Source of the DNA: Nocardioides albertanoniae
GTDB lineage: Bacteria; Actinomycetota; Actinomycetes; Propionibacteriales; Nocardioidaceae
Assembly (NCBI RefSeq): GCF_006716315.1
Contig: NZ_VFOV01000001.1
Coordinates: forward strand, 4,108,501 to 4,172,500
Reading direction: 5' to 3'
DNA: 64,000 nucleotides
In this document: positions 34,518 to 42,421 of the stretch, piece after piece
Position numbering within the stretch: the first letter of the stretch is position 1
Layout: every line of letters begins with the position of its first letter
Translations under genes and position numbers: made by a program
The notes under the pieces: generated by a model
Database searches by the model: none
Seen by the model: only the letters and a program-made list of their open reading frames with translations
What the model was told of the DNA's origin: nothing

Positions 34518-35381
34518 GTGGGGATCTACAAGAAACCCGAGAACAACACCGTCCACCGGGGGTTCGTGTACCTAGATGACGAAACGGTCATCAACTCCCT
34601 GTCCGCGGCCGAAGCTGGCCAAATCGACGAAGTGGTCGCCAAGATCAACTCGGCTCGTGAGGGCGGCTTCGGTGGCGGGGCGGGGTACGCAAGCATCAAG
34701 GTTGAGGGCGGGAAGCGTTCAACCTCAGCTTTCGAGGAGGAGGTGGTCAGGACACGCACGCGTTTCTCTGTCTTCGAACTCTGGTACCAGGGTCTCGTCG
34801 AGAAGAAGGCACTTGGCCGTTTCAATGGCTGGGGACCCGACGCGCTCGACGGCGTGGAGTCTGGACACACCATCGAGCTTCGCGCGGTGTGCCGACCGGC
34901 GCCGGCATACACGATGATGCACCTGTACCGCTGGTATGCCGACAAAGCGAAGTCCCAGGGACACCCCATGAGCCTCAAGGGGGAGGAACTTAAAGCTGTC
35001 AAGGAAGGAGAACGTGGCTTCGACGCCCTCTTTGAGGGAAACGGCGACCAAGTTGTCTTGATCGCGACACCGCTGGGCGAAGCGGGGCCTAAAGTCGCGA
35101 TGCCGATCGACCCTCAATGGCTCATCGGTAGCCTCGGCAGCCTCGGGGGCGAGTACACGATCGTTGCGCAGGTTGATCGACTGATCGCGGAAGGCGACGA
35201 GTACCCGACCATTCGACTCATGCAAGATGTGGCGCCGACGCCCATCGAGGTTCAAGTCATGAAGGAAGCCCTCGGTAACTTCGTCGTACCGAGCAAGGAA
35301 CTTGGTATCGAGCTCTCCGACAACGAAGCCACGATTCCTGGACCTGCCGTCTGGCTGGATCCAATCGCGATCTTCCGCTGA
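34518..35381 (+). CDS. Cargo protein of unknown function, resembling DUF6414-type proteins
   Basis: The 287-residue soluble protein starts with GTG at 34518, with AGGAAGGA nine bases upstream (an ATG at 34482 is in frame but has no such site). The N-terminal RGFVYLDDETVINSLSAAEAGQIDEV and the following Gly/Lys-rich and EEEVVRTRTRFSVFELWYQ segments resemble proteins annotated DUF6414, though I hold this loosely. The rest has alternating strands and helices and no catalytic motif that I recognise. It is followed by a clear terminator. Divergent from the nuclease-like gene with a 238-bp shared promoter region, so the two may act together. Confidence 0.6.
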   Translation: MGIYKKPENNTVHRGFVYLDDETVINSLSAAEAGQIDEVVAKINSAREGGFGGGAGYASIKVEGGKRSTSAFEEEVVRTRTRFSVFELWYQGLVEKKALGRFNGWGPDALDGVESGHTIELRAVCRPAPAYTMMHLYRWYADKAKSQGHPMSLKGEELKAVKEGERGFDALFEGNGDQVVLIATPLGEAGPKVAMPIDPQWLIGSLGSLGGEYTIVAQVDRLIAEGDEYPTIRLMQDVAPTPIEVQVMKEALGNFVVPSKELGIELSDNEATIPGPAVWLDPIAIFR

Positions 35382-35384
35382 CGC

Positions 35385-35425
35385 ACGGCCCGCCGCCGTG
35401 AAGGACCGTGACGACGGCGGGCCGT
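35385..35425. terminator. Rho-independent-type hairpin after the 34518-35381 gene
   Basis: ACGGCCCGCCGCCGT (35385-35399) pairs with ACGGCGGGCCGT (35414-35425), starting 3 bases after the stop codon and followed by TTCAAC. Confidence 0.8.
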
Positions 35426-35461
35426 TCAACACCAGCGTCTGGTGAGAACTTTCTCTACTGA

Positions 35462-35570
35462 CTCAAGGCGCGCTCCGCGCGCTGGCCCGCCGCCGGCGGG
35501 CCAGGGACCCCCGCGCTCCGGGCATGCGGCCTGGCGGCCGGTCCCTACGCGCACCCCCGTCCCGCCGGCC
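35462..35570. other. GC-rich cluster of short palindromes inside the AICE (candidate cis-acting region)
   Basis: The gene-free stretch 35382-35697 contains GCGCGCTCCGCGCGC, a palindrome CTGGCCCGCC-GCC-GGCGGGCCAG at 35480-35502, and GGGACC (35505) facing GGTCCC (35539). Such dense structure fits a single-strand origin, oriT/clt or similar. I see no pSAM2-like 8-bp TraB recognition repeats, so the role is open. The remainder of the stretch holds nothing recognisable. Confidence 0.4.
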
Positions 35571-35697
35571 TTGGGCCAAAACGAGAAGAGCGCCTCAGCC
35601 CGAAGACCAAGACGCTCACTAGCCCGTCAACAGCTAGACACCGCCGCTCACACCGAACCCATCACGGCCAGCCCGACACCTCGCTACCCTCATCACC

Positions 35698-35829
35698 ATG
35701 TCAGGAGACGACCTCATCGCACAGGGCTTCACGCCTTTCCGGATGGCCGTTGCCGTGATCGTGATCCTCTACATCGCCATCAACTACGACAGAATCGCCG
35801 AGTTCATCAGGCGCCGCAAGGGCAAGTAG
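35698..35829 (+). CDS. 43-residue single-pass membrane protein, AICE right end
   Basis: ATG at 35698 to TAG at 35829 encodes MSGDDLIAQGFTPFRMAVAV and continues with one hydrophobic helix (RMAVAVIVILYIAINY) and a basic tail FIRRRKGK, so N-out/C-in topology. Holins, small Spd-type spread proteins and toxin peptides share this form. No clear ribosome-binding site is seen (TACCCTCATCACC before ATG). Supported by composition and a clean hydrophobic segment only. Confidence 0.5.
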   Translation: MSGDDLIAQGFTPFRMAVAVIVILYIAINYDRIAEFIRRRKGK

Positions 35830-36293
35830 CCGCGACTCATACCCCGAACCGGCCAGGTCCGAACCGAATCCCGAAAAGTTCTCACGACGCACGGCCCCGA
35901 GCCCGACCACCAAGGCCGGCGAAGACGAGACGATCACGGCTCGAGGGAGATAGCTGATGACGAGGGAGGAGGAGGCGTCGCTGCCGACGGGGACACTCCC
36001 CGCGCTACCTATGGGATGGGTGTGGTTGTGCAGCGTGGGGGCAAGCCCCCAGACCCCCGCCAGGGGAACAGGTGCCATCTGCCTACCGCTACGCACCAGC
36101 GTGCCTGCGGTCCCAGCGTGTTTGGGAACAAGCGCCTCACGGATGGCCAGGAGCCGCCGACGACCAGGCTGCGGATGCGTAAGGAGTTGCGTAAGGAGTG
36201 CTCCGCAATGCCCCACGATCAACCACAACGAACTGGACCAACTCAGACCGGTTCCCACGCTCAACATCTCCTCGTACACGGCGACTCAGATTT
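35830..36293. other. Gene-free right end of the AICE
   Basis: No convincing coding frame. It contains a GGGGGC-AA-GCCCCC hairpin (36037-36050), the paired arm-type repeats at 36176-36198 and the approach to attR. Frames beginning MRKELRKEC here are read through the arm repeats and are not genes. Confidence 0.6.
36176..36198. repeat. Right arm-type sites: TGCGTAAGGAG twice, 12-bp period
   Basis: TGCGTAAGGAG at 36176-36186 and 36188-36198 matches the left pair in 10 of 11 positions, same orientation and same 12-bp period, about 95 bp inside attR. The last base differs consistently (A on the left, G on the right). Confidence 0.72.
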
Positions 36294-36332
36294 ATCAGCG
36301 GGTTGTAGGTTCAAGTCCTACATGGCGTACCA
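36294..36332. repeat. attR core (39-bp partial tRNA-Lys copy)
   Basis: Exact copy of 24072-24110: the 3' half of tRNA-Lys with CCA. The 5' half is missing, so this is not a tRNA gene. It marks the right boundary of the element. Confidence 0.93.
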
Positions 36333-36336
36333 CACA

Positions 36337-36367
36337 AGCTCCTGACCGGCACCAACGGTCAGGAGCT
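36337..36367 (+). terminator. Original tRNA-Lys terminator, now displaced beyond attR
   Basis: AGCTCCTGACCG (36337-36348) pairs perfectly with CGGTCAGGAGCT (36356-36367), followed by TTTC. A degenerate copy (24117-24145) stands behind the intact tRNA at attL. The perfect one is therefore the host's original terminator, separated from its tRNA by integration. Confidence 0.75.
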
Positions 36368-36552
36368 TTCTTCATCTCGGGTGAGCGATGCGACGAACAC
36401 CCGGCAGGTGATTTTCGTATGTCGGGACCACCGCCCGGCGACTCTTGCCGAGGGGCGTGGCCGTGGTTACCGTTCGGTAGCCACCGGGAATGTGATCGCC
36501 GTCACATCCGCCACCCGGCGGGCGTGACTCCCCCGACGTTCGAGGAGAACTC

Positions 36553-37371
36553 ATGAGTTCCACCCTGTCCCGCGTCATCATCAGCTCCGCCACAGCCATC
36601 GCCGCCACCGGCGCCCTCGCCGGCGCGACTGTCCAGAGTGCCCAGGCGGCCGCGAGCGAGGAGTACGCCGCGGTCGGCGACTCGTTCGCCGCCGGGAACG
36701 GCACGCGAAACCCTGACCTCAGCCTCGCCTGCAGCCGCAGCAGCGATGCGTACGGACCACAGATCGCTGCCGAACGTGCGAGCACCACGCTGGTCTTCCC
36801 TGCCTGCGGGGGCGCGGTCACCGGCGACGTCGTCAACACCCAGAGCAAGTCCCTGAGCGCTGAGACCGACTGGGTGACCATCAGCATCGGCGGGAACGAC
36901 ATCGGCTTCGCCGAGCTCCTCCTCAGCTGTGGCTCGTCCTTCGACGAACCGTCGTGCCTGGCCAAGGTCGACGAGGTCAACCAGCGCATCGACACCGAGC
37001 TCGGCGCCAAGCTGGACGCCGCCTACGACTCCGTCAAGCAGGGTGCGCCAGGCGCCACCGTGATCTCGATCGGCTACCCGCGCTTCTTCGGCGCCGACAT
37101 CAGCTGCCCCGACGCCGACGGCATCTCCCCCAACGAGGCGACGGCCCTCAACGGGCTCGCCGACAACCTCGAGGCCGAGATCGCCGATCGCAGCCGCGTC
37201 GCCGGCATCCAGCACATCAACCCGATCCAGCAGTTCTCCGGCCATGACATCTGCTCCAGCTCGCCGTTCCTCAACGGCAAGGCCGAGCTCAGCGCGACCG
37301 ACGCCTACCACCCCAGCCCCGAGGGCTACAGCAACGGTTTCAAACCCCTCATCCGAAAGATCATGGGCTGA
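36553..37371 (+). CDS. Secreted SGNH/GDSL hydrolase (lipase/esterase-like)
   Basis: The 272-residue product has a signal peptide (to about residue 34, ending SAQAAAS) and then the SGNH blocks: nucleophile in VGDSFAAGNG (Ser44), ISIGGNDIGFAE with the oxyanion Asn, and the catalytic Asp/His in DAYHPSPEGYS near the C-terminus. Six cysteines would form three disulfides, as in secreted actinobacterial lipases of this family. The start at 36553 follows GAGGAGAACTC. It stands just outside attR and is closed by a hairpin. Substrate (lipid, ester or polysaccharide acyl group) cannot be read. Confidence 0.92.
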   Translation: MSSTLSRVIISSATAIAATGALAGATVQSAQAAASEEYAAVGDSFAAGNGTRNPDLSLACSRSSDAYGPQIAAERASTTLVFPACGGAVTGDVVNTQSKSLSAETDWVTISIGGNDIGFAELLLSCGSSFDEPSCLAKVDEVNQRIDTELGAKLDAAYDSVKQGAPGATVISIGYPRFFGADISCPDADGISPNEATALNGLADNLEAEIADRSRVAGIQHINPIQQFSGHDICSSSPFLNGKAELSATDAYHPSPEGYSNGFKPLIRKIMG

Positions 37372-37398
37372 GCGACGCGTCCCGGAGAAGAACACGAA

Positions 37399-37436
37399 CG
37401 CGGCGGGTCGGGCGAGCACGAGCCTGACCCGCCGCG
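37399..37436. terminator. Hairpin after the SGNH hydrolase gene
   Basis: CGCGGCGGGTC (37399-37409) pairs with GACCCGCCGCG (37426-37436). It ends shortly before the PP2C start, which favours the later PP2C start at 37462. Confidence 0.65.
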
Positions 37437-37461
37437 GCGGGAGATGCGTCAGGCTGGACGT

Positions 37462-38295
37462 ATGGACCCGACGACGTCGCTGCCCATCAGTCTCGAGACC
37501 CAGATCTACACCGAGACCTCGCCGACCCACGAGCACAACGAGGACTTCGTGCTCGCCGGCGACGACTTCGTCATCGTCCTCGACGGCGCCACACCGGTGC
37601 CGGGCCTGGAGACCGGGTGCCTCCACGACGTCCCCTGGCTCGTACGCACCCTCGGGCTCCGCCTCGCCGCGGCACTGACCTCGCCGACCTCGCCGACCTC
37701 GGCGAGCTCGGCGAGCTCGGCGAGCTCGGCGAGCCTTGCCGAGATCCTCGAGGTCGCCATCGCGGAGGTCTGCGAAGCGCACGCCCAGACCTGCGACCTC
37801 ACGAACCCGAGCAGCCCGTCCTCGACGGTCGCGCTCCTGCGCGTGCGGGACGGCAGAGCCGACTATCTCGCTCTCGCCGACTCGTCGGTCGTCTTCGAGA
37901 TGGCAGACGACAGCCTTCTCGCGATCACCGACGACCGCCTCGACCACCTCGGCGACTACTCGGTGCCAGCCGTGGCGGAGGCGCGCAACACCGCGGCCGG
38001 GTTCTGGGTCGCGAGCACGGTGCCGGAGGCCGCGCGGCATGCGGTCACCGGCAGCCTCGACCTCGCCACGCAGCCGGTCCGGGCAGCGGCGGTCCTCTCC
38101 GACGGCGCGGCGACCCTGGTCGAGCGCCACGGGCGGGGCTGGGCCGAGCTGCTCTCGATCCTGGAGTCGTCCGGGCCGGCAGAGCTGGTGCGGCGTACGC
38201 GCGACCTCGACGAGACCGCGACCGGCAGGCTCAGCGGGAAGCGCCACGACGACGCGACGGCGGCGTGGTGCCGTTTCACCACCCCGGCAGTGTGA
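37462..38295 (+). CDS. PP2C-family protein phosphatase-like protein
   Basis: The product of 277 residues keeps the PP2C landmarks: EHNEDFVLAGDDFVIVLDGA (metal-binding Asp), STVALLRVRDGRADYLALADSS, AAAVLSDGAATLVE (Asp) and KRHDDATAAWC (Asp-Asp). These are the aspartates that hold the Mn/Mg pair in Ser/Thr phosphatases. A Ser/Thr/Pro run (TSPTSPTSASSASSASSAS, residues near 75) encoded by a DNA tandem repeat interrupts the fold. ATG 37444 is in frame but overlaps the preceding hairpin's edge, so 37462 is preferred. No partner kinase is adjacent. Confidence 0.8.
   Translation: MDPTTSLPISLETQIYTETSPTHEHNEDFVLAGDDFVIVLDGATPVPGLETGCLHDVPWLVRTLGLRLAAALTSPTSPTSASSASSASSASLAEILEVAIAEVCEAHAQTCDLTNPSSPSSTVALLRVRDGRADYLALADSSVVFEMADDSLLAITDDRLDHLGDYSVPAVAEARNTAAGFWVASTVPEAARHAVTGSLDLATQPVRAAAVLSDGAATLVERHGRGWAELLSILESSGPAELVRRTRDLDETATGRLSGKRHDDATAAWCRFTTPAV
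37681..37734. repeat. 9-bp tandem repeats inside the PP2C gene
   Basis: TCGCCGACC is repeated and then TCGGCGAGC occurs four times in a row. The two units are near reverse complements (CTCGCCGAC against CTCGGCGAG), so the array can also fold on itself. Unit length of 9 keeps the frame when copy number changes. Confidence 0.85.
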
Positions 38296-38649
38296 GGAAA
38301 TACGCGCCGAATCGAGTCGTGGAGATACCTACGACGCTTTGTTTACGAACACACGTACGCCACGCACTCACCACAACTCGCCCAGCATCCCCAGACTTCC
38401 TGGTGTCGATCGAGACGGACATCCACAACGCCGGCCATCAGGTGCGCCGATACGAGGTGTTGCAACGAAAGTTACGGCCGATCTCGGCCTCTTTCGAGCG
38501 CTGTTCGCGCCTATGCAGCCCCGATCCGACGTGGCTAGACTCCCCGACTCGTCACGACGAGTCGCACAGCAACCGGGGGGCTGCAGATGCTGATTTCCAC
38601 TCGCCGTGCCCTGTCATTGACAGTAATCAATCCATATTGGAGAAGTCTC

Positions 38650-39963
38650 TTGCGCTCCCCACTCTCGGTCCGCGGAGCCGCCTTTGTGGCGGCGACCGCG
38701 ATGATCGGTCTTTCCGTGGCCGCGGCTCCCGCGTCGGCGTCCCAGTCGGACCAGCCGAAGGCCAAGGCCTCCTCGGTCGCCCTGTCCGTTGACCTGGCCG
38801 ACAAGGCCAAGGTCGACACCGGTCGTTACACCGCCACCTACAACGGCAAGAAGACCGTCAACTCCGGCACCAACAAGCCTGCGCTCCCGCTGCTCAAGGG
38901 CAACAAGGAGCTGCTCTCGGTCGGCGTCTTCGCTCAGGACGCCGCCGCCGCTCTGCAGAAGGGCACCGCCTACTCCGGCGCCTGCTCCGCCGTGGCCGGC
39001 AAGGGCGCGACCCTCGTCGCCATCGGCGACGGCTCCAGCTGCGTGAAGCCGGGCGAGGCCGTCACGGTGAACCTCGCCGAGCTCAACCTCAACAAGCTGG
39101 GCGCCACCACCGACTACCTGCTCAACGACGAGAGCAAGGACGTCCACGTCAAGCTCGGCCCGGTCAACGACCTGGTCCAGACGATCGTCGCCGGCGTGCT
39201 CACCAAGGTCGGCGGCCTCTCGGTCGGCGTCGACCTCGACGCCGCGGAGAGCACCTGCATGGCGCAGGGCACCGACTTCAAGGGCAAGACGAAGCTCAAG
39301 AACGCTGTCGTCAAGGTCAACGTGCCCGGCAAGGGTGACATCAAGGTCGCCGACCTGCCGACGAACCCGAAGAAGAACACGACGGTCGTCCCCGACCTCT
39401 CGCCGGTGACCGACGCCGTCCTCGGCCGCGTCGACACCCTTCTCCAGTCGGGCCTGAAGACCAAGCTCGCTCCGGCCGGCATCGACGTCTCGGTCCGCGT
39501 CGACCTGATCGAGCACATCAAGGAGCAGCTCGCCGTGCTCCTCAAGGGCATCGAGACCGACCTGGTCAAGATCTCCATGAACAAGCAGGACAAGACCGCC
39601 AAGTCGCTCGAGGTCTCCGCCCTCGACATCAAGGTGCTCGACGCCGTCAAGAAGGTCGGCGCCCCGACCGCCGCCAACGTTGCCATCGGCACCAGCACCT
39701 GCGGCACCAACGGCCTCAGCCTCTCCGAGGAGAAGGCCGCCGAGACCGGCGACAAGAAGAACGTCGCCGTCAACGTCTCCGGTGACAAGTCGGACCCGAA
39801 GGCCGGTGTCTCGGTCAAGCCGGACGACGCTCCCGCCAACGCCGAGGTCGACCTGATGTCGTCGCCGGCCGCCAAGGGTGGGGTCGCCGCCGGCGCGCTC
39901 GCTCTGCTCGTCGCCGCCGCTGCCGCCACCCGGTGGTTCCTGCTGCGCCGCGCACAGGCCTGA
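38650..39963 (+). CDS. Secreted surface protein with C-terminal membrane anchor, paralogue 1
   Basis: The 437-residue product has a signal peptide (SPLSVRGAAFVAATAMIGLS to ASAS), a beta-rich ectodomain with paired cysteines (SGACSAVAGKGATLVAIGDG, AAESTCMAQ, IGTSTCG), and a C-terminal hydrophobic helix with RR tail (LALLVAAAAATRWFLLRRAQA). The ectodomain aligns end to end with the gene at 41174. I place the start at the TTG at 38650: it follows GGAG by eight bases and aligns with the paralogue's signal peptide, whereas ATG 38587 adds 21 atypical residues. A class F sortase follows the second paralogue, but no LPxTG is visible here. Confidence 0.75.
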   Translation: MRSPLSVRGAAFVAATAMIGLSVAAAPASASQSDQPKAKASSVALSVDLADKAKVDTGRYTATYNGKKTVNSGTNKPALPLLKGNKELLSVGVFAQDAAAALQKGTAYSGACSAVAGKGATLVAIGDGSSCVKPGEAVTVNLAELNLNKLGATTDYLLNDESKDVHVKLGPVNDLVQTIVAGVLTKVGGLSVGVDLDAAESTCMAQGTDFKGKTKLKNAVVKVNVPGKGDIKVADLPTNPKKNTTVVPDLSPVTDAVLGRVDTLLQSGLKTKLAPAGIDVSVRVDLIEHIKEQLAVLLKGIETDLVKISMNKQDKTAKSLEVSALDIKVLDAVKKVGAPTAANVAIGTSTCGTNGLSLSEEKAAETGDKKNVAVNVSGDKSDPKAGVSVKPDDAPANAEVDLMSSPAAKGGVAAGALALLVAAAAATRWFLLRRAQA

Positions 39964-39989
39964 TCTGCTGATCGGGACCAGCTAGCAAC

Positions 39990-40025
39990 AATCCCAGGCC
40001 GAGGCTGATGCCTCGGCCTGGGATT
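39990..40025 (+). terminator. Strong intrinsic terminator after surface protein 1
   Basis: AATCCCAGGCCGAGGC (39990-40005) pairs perfectly with GCCTCGGCCTGGGATT (40010-40025) and is followed by CGTTTT. Confidence 0.9.
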
Positions 40026-40175
40026 CGTTTTGCCCGGCGTACGAGCTCGTGTGGACAACATTCGCGCAGACGTTCGCCTGATCGGCGCGCCTCCCCCACG
40101 GCCTTCGACGGCTCCGGCAGAGTTCGGGTGCCCCAGCTCCCCAGAGCTCTTCCCCAACTCTCGGAGTCCCCCAAC

Positions 40176-41072
40176 ATGCTGCGCCCACCGGCGGCCCTGC
40201 TCGCCGTCGCCCTCCTCTGCGCCGGATGCGCCGAGATGCCCCAGTCCGACACCGCCGTGCAGGCCGGCTACGGCGCCGAGAGCGGCGAGCAGGTCAGCCT
40301 TCACCTGACCGAAGCGATCGCCAAGCTGCCCGTCGCCGAGGAGGTCGGGTCGGGCTACGAGCGGGATGAGTTCAACCACTGGATCGACGCCGACGGCGAC
40401 TGCCAGGACACCCGCGCCGAGGTGCTCCTCGAGGAGTCCGAGACCAAGCCGCGCGGCAGGTGCGAGGTGACCAAGGGCCGGTGGCTCTCCACCTACGACG
40501 GCGTCACCGTCAACCGCCCCGGCGGCCTCGACATCGACCACATGGTGCCGCTCAAGGAGGGCTGGGAGTCGGGCGCCGACCGGTGGACGAGCGAGCTGCG
40601 CGAGGCGTACGCCAACGACCTCGGTGACCCGCGAGCACTGATCGCCGTGACCGCTGCCAGCAACCGCAGCAAGAGCGACCAGGACCCGGCCGACTGGATG
40701 CCCGACGCCGCCGACAACCACTGCACGTACGTCGCCGACTGGGTCGCGGTGAAGATCCGCTGGAGCCTCTTCGCCGACCCCCGGGAGAAGGCTGCGCTCG
40801 AGGACGTCGCCGCCGGTTGCGGCGACCCGGAGATCACCGTCCGCCTGGCGCAGGAAGCGCCGGCCCCGGACCCTGCCCCGGAGCCCGCTCCGACGCCTCC
40901 GGACGACGAGCAGAGCAACGCTCCCGAGGGCGGATCGAGCGGCGACGACCCACGTTTCGACACCTGCGGCAAGGCGACCGACGAGGGTTATGGGCCGTAC
41001 GAGAAGGGTAGTGACCCCGAGTACGACTGGTATCGCGACGGGGACGCCGACGGCACCGTGTGCGATCGCTGA
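40176..41072 (+). CDS. Secreted HNH (DUF1524) nuclease lipoprotein with excalibur domain
   Basis: The 298-residue product has a lipoprotein signal (LLAVALLCAGC), a DUF1524/HNH nuclease core (GLDIDHMVPLKEGWESGA with the catalytic DH, ALIAVTAASNRSKSDQDPAD with Asn) and a Pro/Glu linker. It ends with an excalibur calcium-binding motif (DWYRDGDADGTVCDR). This architecture is common in actinobacterial secreted nucleases used for DNA scavenging or competition. ATG at 40176 directly precedes the signal helix. It lies between the two paralogous surface proteins, separated from the first by a strong terminator. Confidence 0.9.
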   Translation: MLRPPAALLAVALLCAGCAEMPQSDTAVQAGYGAESGEQVSLHLTEAIAKLPVAEEVGSGYERDEFNHWIDADGDCQDTRAEVLLEESETKPRGRCEVTKGRWLSTYDGVTVNRPGGLDIDHMVPLKEGWESGADRWTSELREAYANDLGDPRALIAVTAASNRSKSDQDPADWMPDAADNHCTYVADWVAVKIRWSLFADPREKAALEDVAAGCGDPEITVRLAQEAPAPDPAPEPAPTPPDDEQSNAPEGGSSGDDPRFDTCGKATDEGYGPYEKGSDPEYDWYRDGDADGTVCDR

Positions 41073-41173
41073 GCCGACTCCAGGATTCCGCAGGCCAGAA
41101 GTGATACCCCGGCCCGTAACCTGCGATGTTCGATTAACGTTGTGTGTGACGAAGATCAAAGAGAGGGATACAC

Positions 41174-42421
41174 GTGCGCACAACACTCATCGCGCGGGGA
41201 GCCGCCGTCGCGGCCGCGGCCGCCATGGTTGCTTTGTCAGCCGCACCTGCGAGCGCCGCCACGGTCTCGCAGGCGTCCGCCACCGCGCTGAGCCTGGAGG
41301 TCGCCGGCACCGGAGCCACCGACACCGGCACCTACTCCGTCACCCATGACGGCTCCACCGAGTCCAGCAAGGGCGTCAACGAGCCGGTCCTCACCGCGCT
41401 CGGTGGCCAGAAGGCTCTCCAGGCAGGCACCTTGGCGCAGAACGCCGTCGCCAAGGGCAACGCCACCTCGGCAGCCTGCTCCGGCGTCGCCGGAGACGGC
41501 GCGACCCTGGTCGCGGTCGGCGACGGCGACTGCCTCAAGGGCGGCAACAACCTCTCCCTCGACGTCGGCAGCCTCGACTTCAGCAACGTCAAGGTGATCC
41601 AGTCCGAGATGTTCATGGGCGTGGACGACCAGGTTCAGGGTCAGCTCAAGCCGTTCCAGGCCCAGATCGCCGACGGGCTCCGCGAGCTGCTCGCCCCGCT
41701 GGTCGAAGCGCTCGGCAGCCCCGGTCTCTACCTCGACCTCGGCGCCGTGCAGAGCAGCTGCACGGCCAACGCCAAGGCCGCCAACGGCGACAGCACCATC
41801 ACCAACGCGAAGGCGTACGCCAACGTGCCGGGCGCCGGCCGGGTCGACCTGGTCGACCTCCCGGTCGAGCCGGCGGTCAACCAGAAGGTCGTCACCGACC
41901 TCTCCGGTGTGGTGGACGCCGTGCTGGCGGCGCTGAAGACTCAGCTCACCAAGGGTCTGGGCGGGGCGCTTGCCGACATCGACCCGATCGTCACCCAGCT
42001 GCAGGCGCAGCTCCTCGAACCGCTGCTGACCTCGATCGAGGAGCAGCTCGCTCCGCTGGAGGAGAACGTCCTCGACATCACCCTCAACGCCCAGGACCGG
42101 TCGCCCGGGGCGATCAGCGTGACCGCGCTCGACGCCGAGGTCCTTCCCGCGGCCAGGGCCTTCGTCGGCAGCAGCCTCGCCCACCTGACCATCGGCACCA
42201 GCAACTGCGGCCCGAACAGCCCGGCCGAGAAGGCCGCCCCGCACGCGCCGCAGAAGAACCCGCCGGCCGAGGCGCCCGCCACGGTGCCCACGGTCGTGAC
42301 CGCCGGCATGGAGAGCTACGACGACGGCAGCGCGGGCCGCATCGCCCTCGTCGCGATGCTGCTGCTCGCCGCCGGTGGCGCAGGCGCAGCGGCGTACGTC
42401 CGTACGCTCCGACGTGGCTGA
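41174..42421 (+). CDS. Secreted surface protein with C-terminal membrane anchor, paralogue 2
   Basis: The 415-residue product starts with GTG at 41174 after GAGAGGG. It has a signal peptide (ARGAAVAAAAAMVALSAAP to ASA), the same ectodomain as paralogue 1 (SAACSGVAGDGATLVAVGDG, VQSSCTANAKAANGD, VDLVDLPVEPAVNQKVVTDL, IGTSNCGPNS) and a C-terminal helix plus arginines (VAMLLLAAGGAGAAAYVRTL). The stop overlaps the sortase start by 8 bp, so the two are co-translated, which makes this protein the likely sortase substrate. No classic LPxTG motif is seen before the helix; TVPTVVTAG is the nearest. Confidence 0.78.
   Translation: MRTTLIARGAAVAAAAAMVALSAAPASAATVSQASATALSLEVAGTGATDTGTYSVTHDGSTESSKGVNEPVLTALGGQKALQAGTLAQNAVAKGNATSAACSGVAGDGATLVAVGDGDCLKGGNNLSLDVGSLDFSNVKVIQSEMFMGVDDQVQGQLKPFQAQIADGLRELLAPLVEALGSPGLYLDLGAVQSSCTANAKAANGDSTITNAKAYANVPGAGRVDLVDLPVEPAVNQKVVTDLSGVVDAVLAALKTQLTKGLGGALADIDPIVTQLQAQLLEPLLTSIEEQLAPLEENVLDITLNAQDRSPGAISVTALDAEVLPAARAFVGSSLAHLTIGTSNCGPNSPAEKAAPHAPQKNPPAEAPATVPTVVTAGMESYDDGSAGRIALVAMLLLAAGGAGAAAYVRTLRRG

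Noticed and set aside
35442..35957. 171-residue frame at the AICE right end
   Set aside because: Pro/Arg-rich low-complexity translation of palindromic DNA; a short membrane ORF in another frame is more plausible.
36294..36332. Second tRNA-Lys
   Set aside because: Only the 3' half is present; it is the attR core.
36016..36345. Frames starting MRKELRKEC near both element ends
   Set aside because: They are translations of the paired arm-type repeats and do not continue as similar proteins.
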